Below, one piece after another: positions 1-8,833 of a stretch of DNA of 64,000 nt. The translations under genes and the position numbers were made by a program. The DNA comes from Sinorhizobium sp. 8-89. Its GTDB lineage: Bacteria; Pseudomonadota; Alphaproteobacteria; Rhizobiales; Rhizobiaceae. Each line of letters starts with the position of its first letter. Position 1 is the first letter of the stretch. The notes below the pieces were generated by a model. That model was not told the DNA's origin and made no database searches. It saw nothing but the letters and a program-made list of their open reading frames with translations. The DNA is taken from NCBI RefSeq assembly GCF_030124325.1, contig NZ_JASKLR010000008.1, forward strand, positions 108,904 through 172,903. The letters are read 5' to 3'.

Positions 1-545
1 TCGTGGAGACGCCGACGGTCGGCGCGAATTCATCCATGAGGAAGCCCTGTGCCGGTTCGTGCCAGCGTCTGCAGCTGGCGATTCTTGATCGTGCTTATCA
101 AACGGGCGCGACTGCGGTCGTTGAGCAATATCTCCTCCTCTATTTTCTTATGTAAAGATCTTGTTCACATATGGAGCTATTTTGCAAGATGCAAATGGGC
201 GGTCGCTCAGCCTCCAACCAAGCGCACCGACCAATCAACCCCGATCCACGGCGGGATGTCCTGAGCAAACTCGAAACCCCTATCCACTTGCTAGACACTG
301 GCGAGATGCTCGAGGGGACGCCGCGCCCAGCGCCCGCGCCAGCAATATAAAGGGCATACCCGGCGCAGGCGCTTCAGCGCCGCAGCCAGTTCATTGTTTC
401 AATGGCCTAGGCTCTGCTACTGGCGTTATCCACAATCATCCGCTCGCCAGGATCCGGTCTTCGACGTCACGGTCGTGGAAATCCTCAATACGTAGGCAGC
501 GTGCAGAAAGACCACGGACTGCCGTGCATACTGTCGGACGACGGC
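1..545. other. Left-edge stretch with no supportable gene
   Basis: No open frame here resembles a known family or has a convincing start with a ribosome binding site. The base pattern is mixed and stop codons are frequent. A minus-strand frame entering from position 37 (reading MDEFAPTVGVST towards the edge) could be the first codons of a gene that continues outside the window, but it is too short to identify. The remainder looks like non-coding or decayed DNA beyond the 3' end of the neighbouring minus-strand membrane-protein gene. Confidence 0.4.
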
Positions 546-992
546 TCAATAGCCGTATCGGGCCATCGTCGCGGCAAAGATTGGGATGAGCGGAAAGATG
601 GCGCCCTGCGCGATGATAAAGCCGCGTGTTGCGGCTATTTCCTTGGTCGGGACGGTAAAACCCTCTTCGTCGGCCGACATGCGCCATTTCCGGATTTGAA
701 GCGTCGGGCGGACGGAGAGGAGTCCGACCGCCACGAAGGCCGCCATCTTTGACCAAAACGCCCAGTTATAAATGTATGCCTCCCATCCCTTGAGGCCAAA
801 AATGATGCGCCCGATGCCGACGAGGATCACGAGGACGGCGATCGCTCCGTAATATGCATCGATGCGGGAGAGCCGTTTCACGCCCGCTGCAGACAATCCG
901 GGGCGTATCATTGCCGCTTCCGTGGCGATGATCGCCGCTAGCAAAAAAATCAGGACGTGGTGGGCGCTGGCAAGAACAAGATCTGTAAACAT
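546..992 (-). CDS. DUF2214-like small integral membrane protein
   Basis: This encodes about 148 residues with four hydrophobic segments, consistent with an inner-membrane protein. The N-terminal part has the pattern LASAHHVLIFLLAAIIATEAA, followed by a basic linker and further membrane spans. This resembles the DUF2214 family, whose function is unknown. I chose the ATG at 992 because GGGGA lies about 8 bases upstream; an in-frame ATG at 998 is less well placed. The gene is divergent from a TetR regulator, and the two palindromes between them suggest that regulator controls it. The family call rests on sequence pattern only. Confidence 0.7.
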   Translation of the reverse strand: MFTDLVLASAHHVLIFLLAAIIATEAAMIRPGLSAAGVKRLSRIDAYYGAIAVLVILVGIGRIIFGLKGWEAYIYNWAFWSKMAAFVAVGLLSVRPTLQIRKWRMSADEEGFTVPTKEIAATRGFIIAQGAIFPLIPIFAATMARYGY

Positions 993-1073
993 GGGCATTC
1001 CCCGATTCAGGTGACGAAGGATCGGCAGCAACGCCTGCGGATCATGCAAGAATTTCGGATAGACAGCCTGATT

Positions 1074-1112
1074 TTAACGGTGTTAAGATAGCGGCGTTCT
1101 TAACAGTGTCAA
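1074..1112. promoter_or_regulatory. Two TetR operator-like palindromes
   Basis: TTAACGGTGTTAA (1074-1086) is a perfect 5-bp inverted repeat around GGT. TTAACAGTGTCAA (1100-1112) is the same element with one mismatch. The copies are 26 bp apart and both are followed by GA. They fill the short gap between the divergent membrane-protein and TetR genes, and the second ends 4 bases before the first possible TetR start. This is the layout expected for an autoregulated TetR repressor controlling its divergent neighbour. Binding is inferred. Confidence 0.6.
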
Positions 1113-1116
1113 GATT

Positions 1117-1722
1117 ATGATTCAAGTTGTGCCGGAAATGCAGGCTCGGGGATATCATCACGGCGATTTGCGAACCGCGCTGATCGAAGCAGGACTGGCG
1201 CTGCTCGAGCGCGAGGGGCCGGGTGGGGTGAGCTTGCGTGCGGTGGCGCGGCAGGTCGGTGTCAGCCAGGCCGCCCCCTACGCGCATTTTCACGGCAAGC
1301 GCGAACTGATGTCGGCCATCGCCACCGTGGGATTTTCTCGGCTGCGGGATCTGATAGCACCACTCGCATCCGATCCTGCGCGAAGCCTCGGCGAACTGGG
1401 CCTGGCCTATCTCGACTTCGCGACGGCGAATCCGGGTCTTTACAGATTAATGTTCGGTTCCGACGAGCACATAGACATGCGGAACGAGCACCTGTCGGCG
1501 GCCAGTCGCCAAGCACTGGATCTCCTAGCCATGAAAGCCGGCCGGAAGGGGTCGGATGCTATTCGCGATCCCGGCCCGATCGCGGCCTGGTCCTTGGTGC
1601 ACGGGCTCGTAATGCTTCTCATGGACGAAAAGCTGCCGTCCGGTTTGGACCAGAGCATGCCAGCAATTCTCCGGCTTCTGGAACCGGGGATCGCCGAGCA
1701 CATCCACGAAGGGCAGCCTTAG
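1117..1722 (+). CDS. TetR/AcrR-family transcriptional regulator (WHG-domain type)
   Basis: This is a 201-residue DNA-binding repressor. The N-terminal helix-turn-helix (about residues 12-60) contains RGYHHGDLRTALIEAG, VSLRAVARQVGVSQAAPYAHF and a following GKRELM, all typical of TetR proteins with a C-terminal WHG domain. The C-terminal half (about 80-195) is the ligand and dimer domain. The ATG at 1117 has no ribosome binding site and lies against an operator-like palindrome, so the real start may be the in-frame ATG at 1138, which gives the usual short N-terminus. It probably regulates itself and the divergent membrane-protein gene. The ligand is unknown. Confidence 0.85.
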   Translation: MIQVVPEMQARGYHHGDLRTALIEAGLALLEREGPGGVSLRAVARQVGVSQAAPYAHFHGKRELMSAIATVGFSRLRDLIAPLASDPARSLGELGLAYLDFATANPGLYRLMFGSDEHIDMRNEHLSAASRQALDLLAMKAGRKGSDAIRDPGPIAAWSLVHGLVMLLMDEKLPSGLDQSMPAILRLLEPGIAEHIHEGQP

Positions 1723-1752
1723 GAGAAGGTAACGTCCGCGACCTACTTCTCC
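1722..1752. terminator. Hairpin between convergent tetR and wgaJ
   Basis: GGAGAAG (1722-1728) and CTTCTCC (1746-1752) form a 7-bp stem, with further pairing inside it. It starts at the last base of the TetR stop codon and lies just beyond the 3' end of the wga operon read on the other strand. There is no T-run, so it may be a weak or Rho-assisted bidirectional terminator. Confidence 0.35.
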
Positions 1753-1792
1753 CTGGAAATCGCCGGGCGCGAACTGCCCGTCGCCACCCTGG

Positions 1793-2686
1793 TCAGCCGT
1801 GCTTTGCCTGGACAAGCTGCTCGATGGTGCTTTCGACCGAATGCTGCCAGTCCGGCATGGTCCAGCCGAACGTTGCGGCGAACCTGGCGGTTGCGAGAGA
1901 CGAATTGGCGGGACGGCGTGCCCGCGCCGGAAATTCCTCCGTCGCCACGCTTCGAACACGTGACCACGGCCCACCTCGAGCACGACTTACCGAAAGGATA
2001 TGGCGCGCGAAATCCGCCCGGTTGACCTTACCCGTGCCGACGAGGTGATAGACCTCGGGGATTTCATCCTGGCGGGACCGGATCAGGAAGGCGGCCGTCT
2101 TGAGCACTGCGTCCGCGATGTCGAGAGCCGAGGATGGATTTCCCCATTGGTCGGCTACGACTGCAATCTCTTCGCGGTTCTTCGCAAGCTGCAGCATGGT
2201 CTTTACGAAATTCTTGCCGAAAGGGCTGTAGACCCAGGCCGTACGCAGGATGATGTGGCGGGGATTTGCCGCCGACACGGCCTTTTCTCCGGCAAGCTTG
2301 GAGGCGCCATAGACGTTCAGCGGAGCTGTTGCATCGTCTTCCGCGTAGTTGCCCTCCTTGAACCCGTCGAAGACGTAGTCTGTCGAAAGGTGGATAACCG
2401 GAACCCCGAGGCGGGCTGCCGCTTCGGCGACGGCGCCAGCCCCGACTGCATTGACCGCGAAAGCCAGATCCGGCTCGTCTTCGGCTTGGTCGACCGCGGT
2501 GTAGGCAGCGGCGGAAACGACAAGATCGGGGCGATGACGCTCGAGCGCCGGCAAGATCGTCTCCGGGCGCGCCAGCTCGAGGTGCGGCCGCCCGACCGCA
2601 ACCACGTCGAGATCCGGCCGCCCGCGCGCCCTTTCCGCGAGGCTGAGCGCCACCTGCCCGGTGCAACCTGTCACGACGATCCTCAT
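1793..2686 (-). CDS. wgaJ: dTDP-4-dehydrorhamnose reductase (RmlD / WgaJ, ExpA10)
   Basis: This enzyme reduces dTDP-4-keto-L-rhamnose to dTDP-L-rhamnose, the last step of the pathway. The 297-residue product has an N-terminal Rossmann motif (VVTGCTGQVALSL), the substrate region VSAAAYTAVDQAE, and the SDR catalytic STDYVFDG and YGASKLAGEK with the Tyr-x3-Lys pair. I chose the ATG at 2686 because GGAG lies upstream and it overlaps the wgaI stop by 4 bp (ATGA), indicating translational coupling. It is the last gene of the minus-strand wga operon. Its place matches ExpA10 of S. meliloti. Confidence 0.93.
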   Translation of the reverse strand: MRIVVTGCTGQVALSLAERARGRPDLDVVAVGRPHLELARPETILPALERHRPDLVVSAAAYTAVDQAEDEPDLAFAVNAVGAGAVAEAAARLGVPVIHLSTDYVFDGFKEGNYAEDDATAPLNVYGASKLAGEKAVSAANPRHIILRTAWVYSPFGKNFVKTMLQLAKNREEIAVVADQWGNPSSALDIADAVLKTAAFLIRSRQDEIPEVYHLVGTGKVNRADFARHILSVSRARGGPWSRVRSVATEEFPARARRPANSSLATARFAATFGWTMPDWQHSVESTIEQLVQAKHG

Positions 2687-3753
2687 GTGACGCTCCGAAG
2701 TCGTCCTCCAAGGCGAGCGCCCGAATAACGTTCTTGCCGTATCGGCTCCCACCACCAACTGTTATCGAGGTACCAATCGATCGTGTCGCTCAGACCCGCC
2801 TCAAACCCCCGCTTCGGTCTCCAGCCAAGCTCTCGCTCAACCTTCGAGGGATCGATCGCGTAGCGTCGGTCGTGGCCCGGCCGGTCGGCGACAAGGGTGA
2901 TGAGATCCCGATGGCTCTTGCCGCCCTTGCGCGGTCGGCGAATGTCGAGGAGATCGCAAATGCTCTCCATCACCGACAGATTATTACGTTCGGCCCGGGC
3001 ACCGATGTTGTAGCTCTCCCCTGGCCTTCCCTGCCTTATGACAAGCTCCAGCGCGCGTGCATGGTCGTCGACATGGAGCCAATCTCGCACGTTCGCTCCC
3101 GATCCGTAAAGCGGCAGCGGCTTGTTCTCGACCGCATTGATGATGGTGAGCGGGATCAGCTTCTCGGGAAAATGAAACGGGCCGTAATTGTTGGAGCAAT
3201 TCGAGAGCACCACAGGCAGTCCATAGGTCTGGTGCCAGGCGCGGACGAAATGATCGGCGGCCGCCTTCGACGCCGCATAGGGCGACGACGGCGAATAGCG
3301 TGACTCCTCGGCGAATACTCCGCCACCGAAGGGAAGATCGCCGAATACCTCGTCGGTCGAGACATGGTGGAAGCGAAACCGCTCGCGCGCTTCTCCCCCC
3401 AATTCGCACCAATAGGTCAGCGCGGCAGAGAGCAGGCGGACCGTGCCGAGGACGTTCGTCTCGGCAAAAACATTCGGCCCCTCGATCGAGCGATCGACAT
3501 GGCTCTCGGCCGCAAGGTGCATCACCGCATCGACGCGCTCGCGGCGCATGATGTCCAGCAGCGCGCCCTCGTTGCAGATATCAAGCCGATAGAATGTGTA
3601 GTTCGGCCGCCCCTCGACTGCCCGCAAGGAAGCAAGATTGCCGGCATAGGTCAGCTTGTCGACATTGACGACGCGCGTCGCGCCGCTCGCTACCAGGTGC
3701 CGGCAGACCGCAGAACCGATGAAGCCCGCGCCGCCCGTGACCAGAACCCGCAT
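2683..3753 (-). CDS. wgaI: dTDP-glucose 4,6-dehydratase (RmlB / WgaI, ExpA9)
   Basis: This NAD-dependent enzyme converts dTDP-glucose to dTDP-4-keto-6-deoxyglucose. The product of about 356 residues starts with MRVLVTGGAGFIGSAVCRHL (NAD-binding GxxGxxG). It also has HLAAESHVDRSIEGP, the HVSTDEVFGDL catalytic region and YAASKAAADHFVR with the Tyr-x3-Lys pair. These are all diagnostic of RmlB. The frame is open to 3921, but the ATG at 3753 gives the family's N-terminus and has GGGAG 9 bases upstream. It lies between rmlC and rmlD in the wga operon. Confidence 0.95.
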   Translation of the reverse strand: MRVLVTGGAGFIGSAVCRHLVASGATRVVNVDKLTYAGNLASLRAVEGRPNYTFYRLDICNEGALLDIMRRERVDAVMHLAAESHVDRSIEGPNVFAETNVLGTVRLLSAALTYWCELGGEARERFRFHHVSTDEVFGDLPFGGGVFAEESRYSPSSPYAASKAAADHFVRAWHQTYGLPVVLSNCSNNYGPFHFPEKLIPLTIINAVENKPLPLYGSGANVRDWLHVDDHARALELVIRQGRPGESYNIGARAERNNLSVMESICDLLDIRRPRKGGKSHRDLITLVADRPGHDRRYAIDPSKVERELGWRPKRGFEAGLSDTIDWYLDNSWWWEPIRQERYSGARLGGRLRSVT

Positions 3754-3766
3754 CGCCGCCATCTCC

Positions 3767-4327
3767 CTACGCGAACTGAAAAGAGGCGGAGTCGACCAAC
3801 AGCGGCGCGTTCCGGTCCTTCGCGGAGAGCCGCAAGTGGTCGGTATCCACGGGCCACGCGATCCCGATTTGAGGATCATCAAAGCGGATCGCTCGCTCGT
3901 GCTCCGCGGAATAGTGCTCACTCACCTTGTAAATGACCTCCGTCTCCGGCTCGAGGGTGACAAAGCCGTGGGCAAAGCCCACAGGCACCAGAATCTGGTT
4001 CCACGCCTTGGCGGAGAGTTCGAGCCCGACCCAGCGGGCGAATGTCGGCGACCCTTTGCGGATATCCACGGCGACGTCGAACACCCGCCCCCGAACGACC
4101 CGGACGAGCTTGGCCTGTGCACGGGGCGGAAGTTGGTAATGCAGGCCGCGGAGCGTTCCCGCCGCGACCGAATGGGAGTGGTTGTCCTGCACGAAGGTCA
4201 GATCGATGCCGTGCGCAGCAAGCGTCGAGGCATTATAGGTCTCCGAAAAGAAACCACGCTCATCGCCAAGTCTGCCTGGCACGATTTCGAGGACGCCGTC
4301 GAGGCCGAGGGGGCGTAACTCAAGCAT
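3767..4327 (-). CDS. wgaH: dTDP-4-dehydrorhamnose 3,5-epimerase (RmlC / WgaH, ExpA8)
   Basis: This is a cupin-fold epimerase acting between RmlB and RmlD. The 186-residue product has the family hallmarks RGFFSETYN near residue 25, [16 protein letters not shown] with the catalytic His, [12 protein letters not shown] with the Asp partner, and PVGFAHGF. The frame begins at a TTG (4333). The ATG at 4327 has GGGAG about 10 bases upstream and is the better start, overlapping the wgaG stop by 8 bp. It is third of the four dTDP-rhamnose genes in the operon. Confidence 0.94.
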   Translation of the reverse strand: MLELRPLGLDGVLEIVPGRLGDERGFFSETYNASTLAAHGIDLTFVQDNHSHSVAAGTLRGLHYQLPPRAQAKLVRVVRGRVFDVAVDIRKGSPTFARWVGLELSAKAWNQILVPVGFAHGFVTLEPETEVIYKVSEHYSAEHERAIRFDDPQIGIAWPVDTDHLRLSAKDRNAPLLVDSASFQFA

Positions 4328-5201
4328 CTGCAAGCTCCCTTATCCGTCGCTGGAGATAGGTCGTATAGTCGTTCTTTCCGAGCAGATCGGCACGCGCCAG
4401 CACCTGGTCAGCCGAAACATAGCCGAGTTCGAAGGCGATCTCTTCCGGGCACATGATCTTGATGCCCTGGCGGTGTTCGATGGTGCGCACGAAGGAAGCC
4501 GCATCGTGCAGGCTGTCGTGGGTGCCAGTGTCGAGCCAGGCGAAGCCCCGACCGAGACGGCAGACATGAAGATCGCCTCGAGCTAGATAGGCGCGGTTTA
4601 CGTCGGTGATCTCCAGTTCGCCGCGCGCAGACGGTCTGATCGAGGCGGCGATGTCGATCACATCGTTACTGTAGAAATAGAGGCCGGTGACGGCCCAGCT
4701 CGACCGCGGCCGCTTCGGTTTCTCCTCGATCGTTTCGGCAAGCCCGCTCTCGCCGCTGAAGCTCACCACCCCGTAACGCTCGGGGTCATCGACGCGATAG
4801 GCGAACACCGTGGCGCCGGTCTTGCGGGCCGCGGCTTCCCGGCAGAGTTCAGGCAGGCCCGCGCCGTAGAAGATATTGTCTCCGAGGATCAGGGCGACGG
4901 CACCGTCCCCGATGAAATCCCGGCCGATGATGAAGGCCTCCGCGAGCCCGTTCGGCTCCGCCTGTTCGGCATAGGAAATCGATAGGCCGAAGCCGCTGCC
5001 ATCGCCGAGCAAACCTTCGAACAGGGGCCTGTCCCTGGGCATGGTGATCACCAGGATGTCGCGAATTCCAGCCAGCATGAGCATGCCAAGCGAGTAGTAG
5101 ATCATCGGCTTGTCGTGGACGGGAAGCAACTGCTTCGAGACCGAGATCGTCACCGGGTAAAGCCTGGTTCCTCTGCCGCCCGCAAGGATGATGCCCTTCA
5201 T
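4320..5201 (-). CDS. wgaG: Glucose-1-phosphate thymidylyltransferase (RmlA / WgaG, ExpA7)
   Basis: This enzyme makes dTDP-glucose from dTTP and glucose-1-phosphate, the first step to dTDP-rhamnose. The 293-residue protein begins [18 protein letters not shown], the nucleotidyltransferase GGxGTRL signature. It also shows [23 protein letters not shown] with the metal Asp, and [19 protein letters not shown]. The start at 5201 was chosen because GGAGAG lies upstream and the family N-terminus fits; the frame itself is open to 5228. It corresponds to ExpA7. Confidence 0.95.
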   Translation of the reverse strand: MKGIILAGGRGTRLYPVTISVSKQLLPVHDKPMIYYSLGMLMLAGIRDILVITMPRDRPLFEGLLGDGSGFGLSISYAEQAEPNGLAEAFIIGRDFIGDGAVALILGDNIFYGAGLPELCREAAARKTGATVFAYRVDDPERYGVVSFSGESGLAETIEEKPKRPRSSWAVTGLYFYSNDVIDIAASIRPSARGELEITDVNRAYLARGDLHVCRLGRGFAWLDTGTHDSLHDAASFVRTIEHRQGIKIMCPEEIAFELGYVSADQVLARADLLGKNDYTTYLQRRIRELADA

Positions 5202-5271
5202 GCGGTCTCTCCGGTAAAGTTCGCGCATCCAGGTGAACGCCGCCCGCGGGCCCGACCTTTTTGTGTCACGG

Positions 5272-6426
5272 TCATCTTGCGCTCGCGCCCCCTCTTTCGG
5301 CCGGTCTGATCGCCGCGGCGCCGGCGGGACTGAGCTTGCCGCAGCGCCAGAGGCTGTAGGAAGGCTCCGTGTCCCAATCGTAGTAGAAAGCCGCCGTCAG
5401 CCGCCCTGCCTCCATCAATTCGCCAAAGGCCGCGCGCACGGCGCCGATCGCACTTTCCCGTCGCCGATCATCGATCGGGCAGGAACGTGCCTTGTTGGCA
5501 ATCCCCCATTCCGTGACCCAGCAGGGCTTGCCCAGGGCGGAAGTTAGGCAGAAATCGAGGAGGCTCGTCACCCGGGCGTTCAGCGCCGCCGGTGCGATCC
5601 GGCCCGGATAGATGTGAATGCCATAGGCATCCACAAGGCCGTCGATCCCCCGATCACGAAGAAGCGTTATGACTTCGCGCGGGTCGAGCCGCTCCATCCC
5701 GCGCCTATCCGCCTCCTGGGCAGCCATGTCGGAGAGACCAGCGCTGATGACTGCCGCATCGCGGCTATGCAGCGTTGCGCGCACTTCTTCACGGCTGATC
5801 TCCACGGCCTGAACATAGACATCGAGGCCTCGTTCGAACGCGGCTCGGTCCTTGAGATCGGCAACGGTGCGCGGGGTTCGACCGCTCGGCTCCCGATAGA
5901 CGAGAAGATCGCCATTATAGGCGGCGTAGTTGATCTCGTTTCCGGGCTCGATCGCCTCAAGGCGAATACCCAGCGCATCGATACGCTGAAGCGCCGCGCG
6001 CAGTTCCTTGCGGTACTGGTCCAGGTCGAGATCGGATAGCCGGTGGACATCCCAAATCCGACCGAAGCCGGTTCGCGGACGGGCGCTCTCGGCATAGAAG
6101 CTCTTGTTCGAAAGCTGGATCTCGAGAAGGATGCTGAGGCCGAGCCTGCTGGCGATCGCCAGCGCCTCGATGCTCTTGTCTACCGGCCGCGATAGCGACA
6201 GGCGAACGTTGGTCGCGCCGCTCGCTGCGATCTCCTCCAATATCCTTTCCTGCTCGCTGCGGGTCAGCCAGGCAAGATTAAGCCGGTTGACACCAACGCG
6301 AACCGTTGATGTCTGCATGGCATAGGCGGTCGTCAGCTCCGCAAACGGCGCGAGTGCAAGCAGCGCAGCAAAAGGCAGCGCCGCGCCTGAACCTGCCACT
6401 CTTTGCTTGAGCCTAGAGACCGACAT
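5272..6426 (-). CDS. wgaF: Secreted glycoside-hydrolase-like protein (WgaF, ExpA6)
   Basis: This is a product of about 384 residues with an N-terminal signal-like segment (positive residues, then a hydrophobic stretch to about residue 36 ending in AYA). The rest looks like a TIM-barrel glycosidase of clan GH-A. There is a Asn-Glu pair in IEPGNEINY (about residues 160-168), suited to the acid/base, and a Glu in CWVTEWG (about 318), suited to the nucleophile. It overlaps the wgaE stop by 14 bp. By position it is ExpA6. A role in trimming galactoglucan during export is an inference. The frame is open to 6537, but the signal-peptide start at 6426 fits better, though no clear ribosome binding site is visible. 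Confidence 0.75.
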   Translation of the reverse strand: MSVSRLKQRVAGSGAALPFAALLALAPFAELTTAYAMQTSTVRVGVNRLNLAWLTRSEQERILEEIAASGATNVRLSLSRPVDKSIEALAIASRLGLSILLEIQLSNKSFYAESARPRTGFGRIWDVHRLSDLDLDQYRKELRAALQRIDALGIRLEAIEPGNEINYAAYNGDLLVYREPSGRTPRTVADLKDRAAFERGLDVYVQAVEISREEVRATLHSRDAAVISAGLSDMAAQEADRRGMERLDPREVITLLRDRGIDGLVDAYGIHIYPGRIAPAALNARVTSLLDFCLTSALGKPCWVTEWGIANKARSCPIDDRRRESAIGAVRAAFGELMEAGRLTAAFYYDWDTEPSYSLWRCGKLSPAGAAAIRPAERGGASAR

Positions 6427-7585
6427 GCGCGAGAGCGCTGCGGAAATTGGTCTCGCAGGCCGAGTAGCGGTCGATGACCGCCTGCGAGTCGATCTTGGAC
6501 AGGAAATTCGCGAGATAGGCCCTCCGGTCCGTCTCACGGTTCCAGATCGCCGCCTCCATATAGGGGAAACCGATGAACTCCAGCATCTCGCGCATGCGGT
6601 CGTCGACGGCGATCATCAGAGCGGGCACGCCCGCCTGCATGCCGATGATGCAGCCGTGGAAGCGGCGACCGAAGCAGAGATCCCGCGAGGAAATCCAGCT
6701 TCGCCACTGGTTGGTATCGAAGAACACCAGGAGCTCGTGCTTTCTTTGCCACTTTTCGGAATGCTTGTATTCGGTTTGCCCGGTGATCCGCCCGCTTGCC
6801 CTGTCATAGACCGGGACGTCGTCGTCGCCCGGCAGGGCAAGATTGTAGGCAACCACCTCGTCCTGGATGACGTAGCTTGCGACGCTGTCGGGCTTGAGCA
6901 GCGCATGGGCATCCACGATCGTATCGGCGACGCTCCCGAGATAACCTCCGAAGGCGATCTTCTGGGCTGCGGCCAGTTCCGGATTGGCGAGAGAGGCGAG
7001 TGAGCGTTTCATCTCGCTGGGCGCAAAGAAAAGCGACGGGCAGCCCGTGGGCTTCACGAACTTCATGCCTTGTTCTCTTAAGAATTCGGCCGTGAAGTAG
7101 CCACGTGTGAGAAAGAAGCTTTCCTTCTTCTTGAGCACTTCCAGGAACTTGAGAGTGCCGGCCGGCAGTTTTTCCTTGAGCCCCTCCCTGCGCTGGATGC
7201 CGATACCCATGACCACCACAGGCATCTTCAGCTTGTCGAACACCTCCGCCTCGAGATCGGCGGAGTAGCCGGGCCGCAAGAGATTGGCCGAGGCGAACAC
7301 GCAGATATCGAATTCCCGGTTGAGATGCTCGTAGATGTCGCCGGAGTCGCGGCTGTTGGCGAGATGCCAGAAGGGCACATAGGTAACGTCATGTCTGCGC
7401 AGGCTGTGGGCGGCGCCCTCGCCGATCAGGTAGTTGCCGGTGTTGGCGATTTTCCGCACCTGGTCGATCAGGTCCTTCTTGGTCCTGACCTCGTCGAAAT
7501 AGGGCCTGTGACGAACCTCCGCCCCGGATACGCCGGCAACGGTTCGCTGCAGATAGGAAGGTATTCCGGTAAGCAAGATACGCAT
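6413..7585 (-). CDS. wgaE: Polysaccharide pyruvyltransferase-family protein (WgaE, ExpA5)
   Basis: This 390-residue protein is a close relative of the adjacent WgaD. Both begin with RILLTGIPSY/RILVTGIPGH and share NTGNYLIGEGA, FDICVFASANLLR, MGIGIQRR, FFLTRGYFTAEFL, PTGCPSLFF and RFHGCIIGMQAGVPALMIAVDDRMREML. The RFHG and late His-containing region is typical of the polysaccharide pyruvyltransferase family, which adds pyruvate ketals to sugars from PEP. Galactoglucan is known to carry 4,6-pyruvylated galactose, so this role fits. Having two tandem paralogues leaves open which one is active on that sugar. Confidence 0.82.
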   Translation of the reverse strand: MRILLTGIPSYLQRTVAGVSGAEVRHRPYFDEVRTKKDLIDQVRKIANTGNYLIGEGAAHSLRRHDVTYVPFWHLANSRDSGDIYEHLNREFDICVFASANLLRPGYSADLEAEVFDKLKMPVVVMGIGIQRREGLKEKLPAGTLKFLEVLKKKESFFLTRGYFTAEFLREQGMKFVKPTGCPSLFFAPSEMKRSLASLANPELAAAQKIAFGGYLGSVADTIVDAHALLKPDSVASYVIQDEVVAYNLALPGDDDVPVYDRASGRITGQTEYKHSEKWQRKHELLVFFDTNQWRSWISSRDLCFGRRFHGCIIGMQAGVPALMIAVDDRMREMLEFIGFPYMEAAIWNRETDRRAYLANFLSKIDSQAVIDRYSACETNFRSALAHVGL

Positions 7586-7618
7586 CGATACACCTGAGTT
7601 TTAGTTTCTTGCGAACAG

Positions 7619-8797
7619 CTAATGGCCGATGCCGATTTCGCGCAGCGCCGAACGGAAAGTGCGCTCGCGATCAGAATATCGGTCGACCAGTTCCGATGCG
7701 TTGAGCCCGGCGAGGTGATCGGCAACGAACTCGGCCCTGTTTTCGGCCTTGTCGAGATCGACGGCATCGATGGCTGGCAAGCCGGTATAGCCCAGCATTT
7801 CGCGCATCCGATCGTCCACCGCCACCATCAGGCTCGGGACCGCTGCCTGCATGGCGATGATGGAGCCGTGGAAGCGCCGACCGAAATTGAAGTCCATGGA
7901 CGACGCCCAGGCGCGCCACTGGTTGGTGTCGAAGAAGGTGCGTATGTCGAATGGCGTTTTCAGCCGTTCCGTGCCCGAGTAGCTAAGTTCACCAAGCATC
8001 GTGCCGGAGGCGGAGTCGTAGACGCGACCGTCGCCATTTGCTTCCACTTTCATGTCGAAGTGGAGGAACTCGTCCTGGATTACGTACTGCGGGCGCGAAT
8101 CCTCGGGTGCCAAGGTGATGGCATCGACGATCGCATCGTGATTGGCGCCGAGGTAGCCGGAGAAAATCGTCCGTGCCTTGCCGACCTTCACATGCGGCAG
8201 CTTCTTCAGCGACGCGCGCATATTGTGCGGCATGAAATAGATGGAAGGGCAGCCGGTCGGCTGGACGTAGGAAAAGCCTTGATCCTTGAGGAAGCCCGCC
8301 GTTTCAAATCCGCGCGTCAGGAAATAATGCTCACGCTCCTTCAGGACATCGAGGAGCCGCTTCGTTCCCTCCGGCAGGCTATTCTCGAGGTCACGGCGAT
8401 TCTGAAGACCGATGCCGAGCATGACGATCGGCATCTTGAGCTTGCTCAGCACTTCCGCTTCGGCGTCTGCCGAGAGGCCCTTGCGCAGAAGATTGGCGCA
8501 GGTAAAGACGCAGATGTCGAAGTTATTGTTGAACTCCTCGAGACCAACGCCGTTCTTGCTGCAATTGTAGAGGTGCCAAAACGGCACCTGCTTGGCATGC
8601 GGCGCGATTGCGCGCAGCGCCCCCTCACCGATCAGGTAGTTTCCGGTATTGCTGATGTTGCGAAGCTCCTGAAGAAACTCGTCTTTCGTCTCGGGCTGTT
8701 TCTGCCGCTCCGAATAGGAAACGGACAACCCGTGCGCGCCATTGGCGAGGCGCGTGTAGTGACCAGGAATTCCCGTCACGAGGATTCGTGGACGCAT
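7619..8797 (-). CDS. wgaD: Polysaccharide pyruvyltransferase-family protein (WgaD, ExpA4)
   Basis: This 392-residue protein is paralogous to WgaE, which follows 33 bases downstream. It shows NTGNYLIGEGALRAI, FDICVFTCANLLRKG, LGIGLQNRRD, YFLTRGFETAGFL, PTGCPSIYFM and RRFHGSIIAMQAAVPSLMVAVDDRMREMLGY. These match the polysaccharide pyruvyltransferase family fold. It is separated from wgaB by 36 bases in the same transcription direction. It corresponds by position to ExpA4. Enzyme activity is inferred from family and from the known pyruvylation of galactoglucan. Confidence 0.82.
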   Translation of the reverse strand: MRPRILVTGIPGHYTRLANGAHGLSVSYSERQKQPETKDEFLQELRNISNTGNYLIGEGALRAIAPHAKQVPFWHLYNCSKNGVGLEEFNNNFDICVFTCANLLRKGLSADAEAEVLSKLKMPIVMLGIGLQNRRDLENSLPEGTKRLLDVLKEREHYFLTRGFETAGFLKDQGFSYVQPTGCPSIYFMPHNMRASLKKLPHVKVGKARTIFSGYLGANHDAIVDAITLAPEDSRPQYVIQDEFLHFDMKVEANGDGRVYDSASGTMLGELSYSGTERLKTPFDIRTFFDTNQWRAWASSMDFNFGRRFHGSIIAMQAAVPSLMVAVDDRMREMLGYTGLPAIDAVDLDKAENRAEFVADHLAGLNASELVDRYSDRERTFRSALREIGIGH

Positions 8798-8833
8798 GCG
8801 ATAGACCCTTCTTCTTGAAATCGGCGGGAGCCT

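Noticed and set aside
1..105. Possible insertion-sequence transposase fragment at the left edge
   Set aside because: A few codons on the minus strand vaguely recall transposase N-termini, but there is too little sequence and no terminal repeat.
7622..8818. A long plus-strand open frame opposite wgaD (398 codons)
   Set aside because: It mirrors a well-supported pyruvyltransferase gene, has no family pattern, and long antisense frames are common in high-GC DNA.
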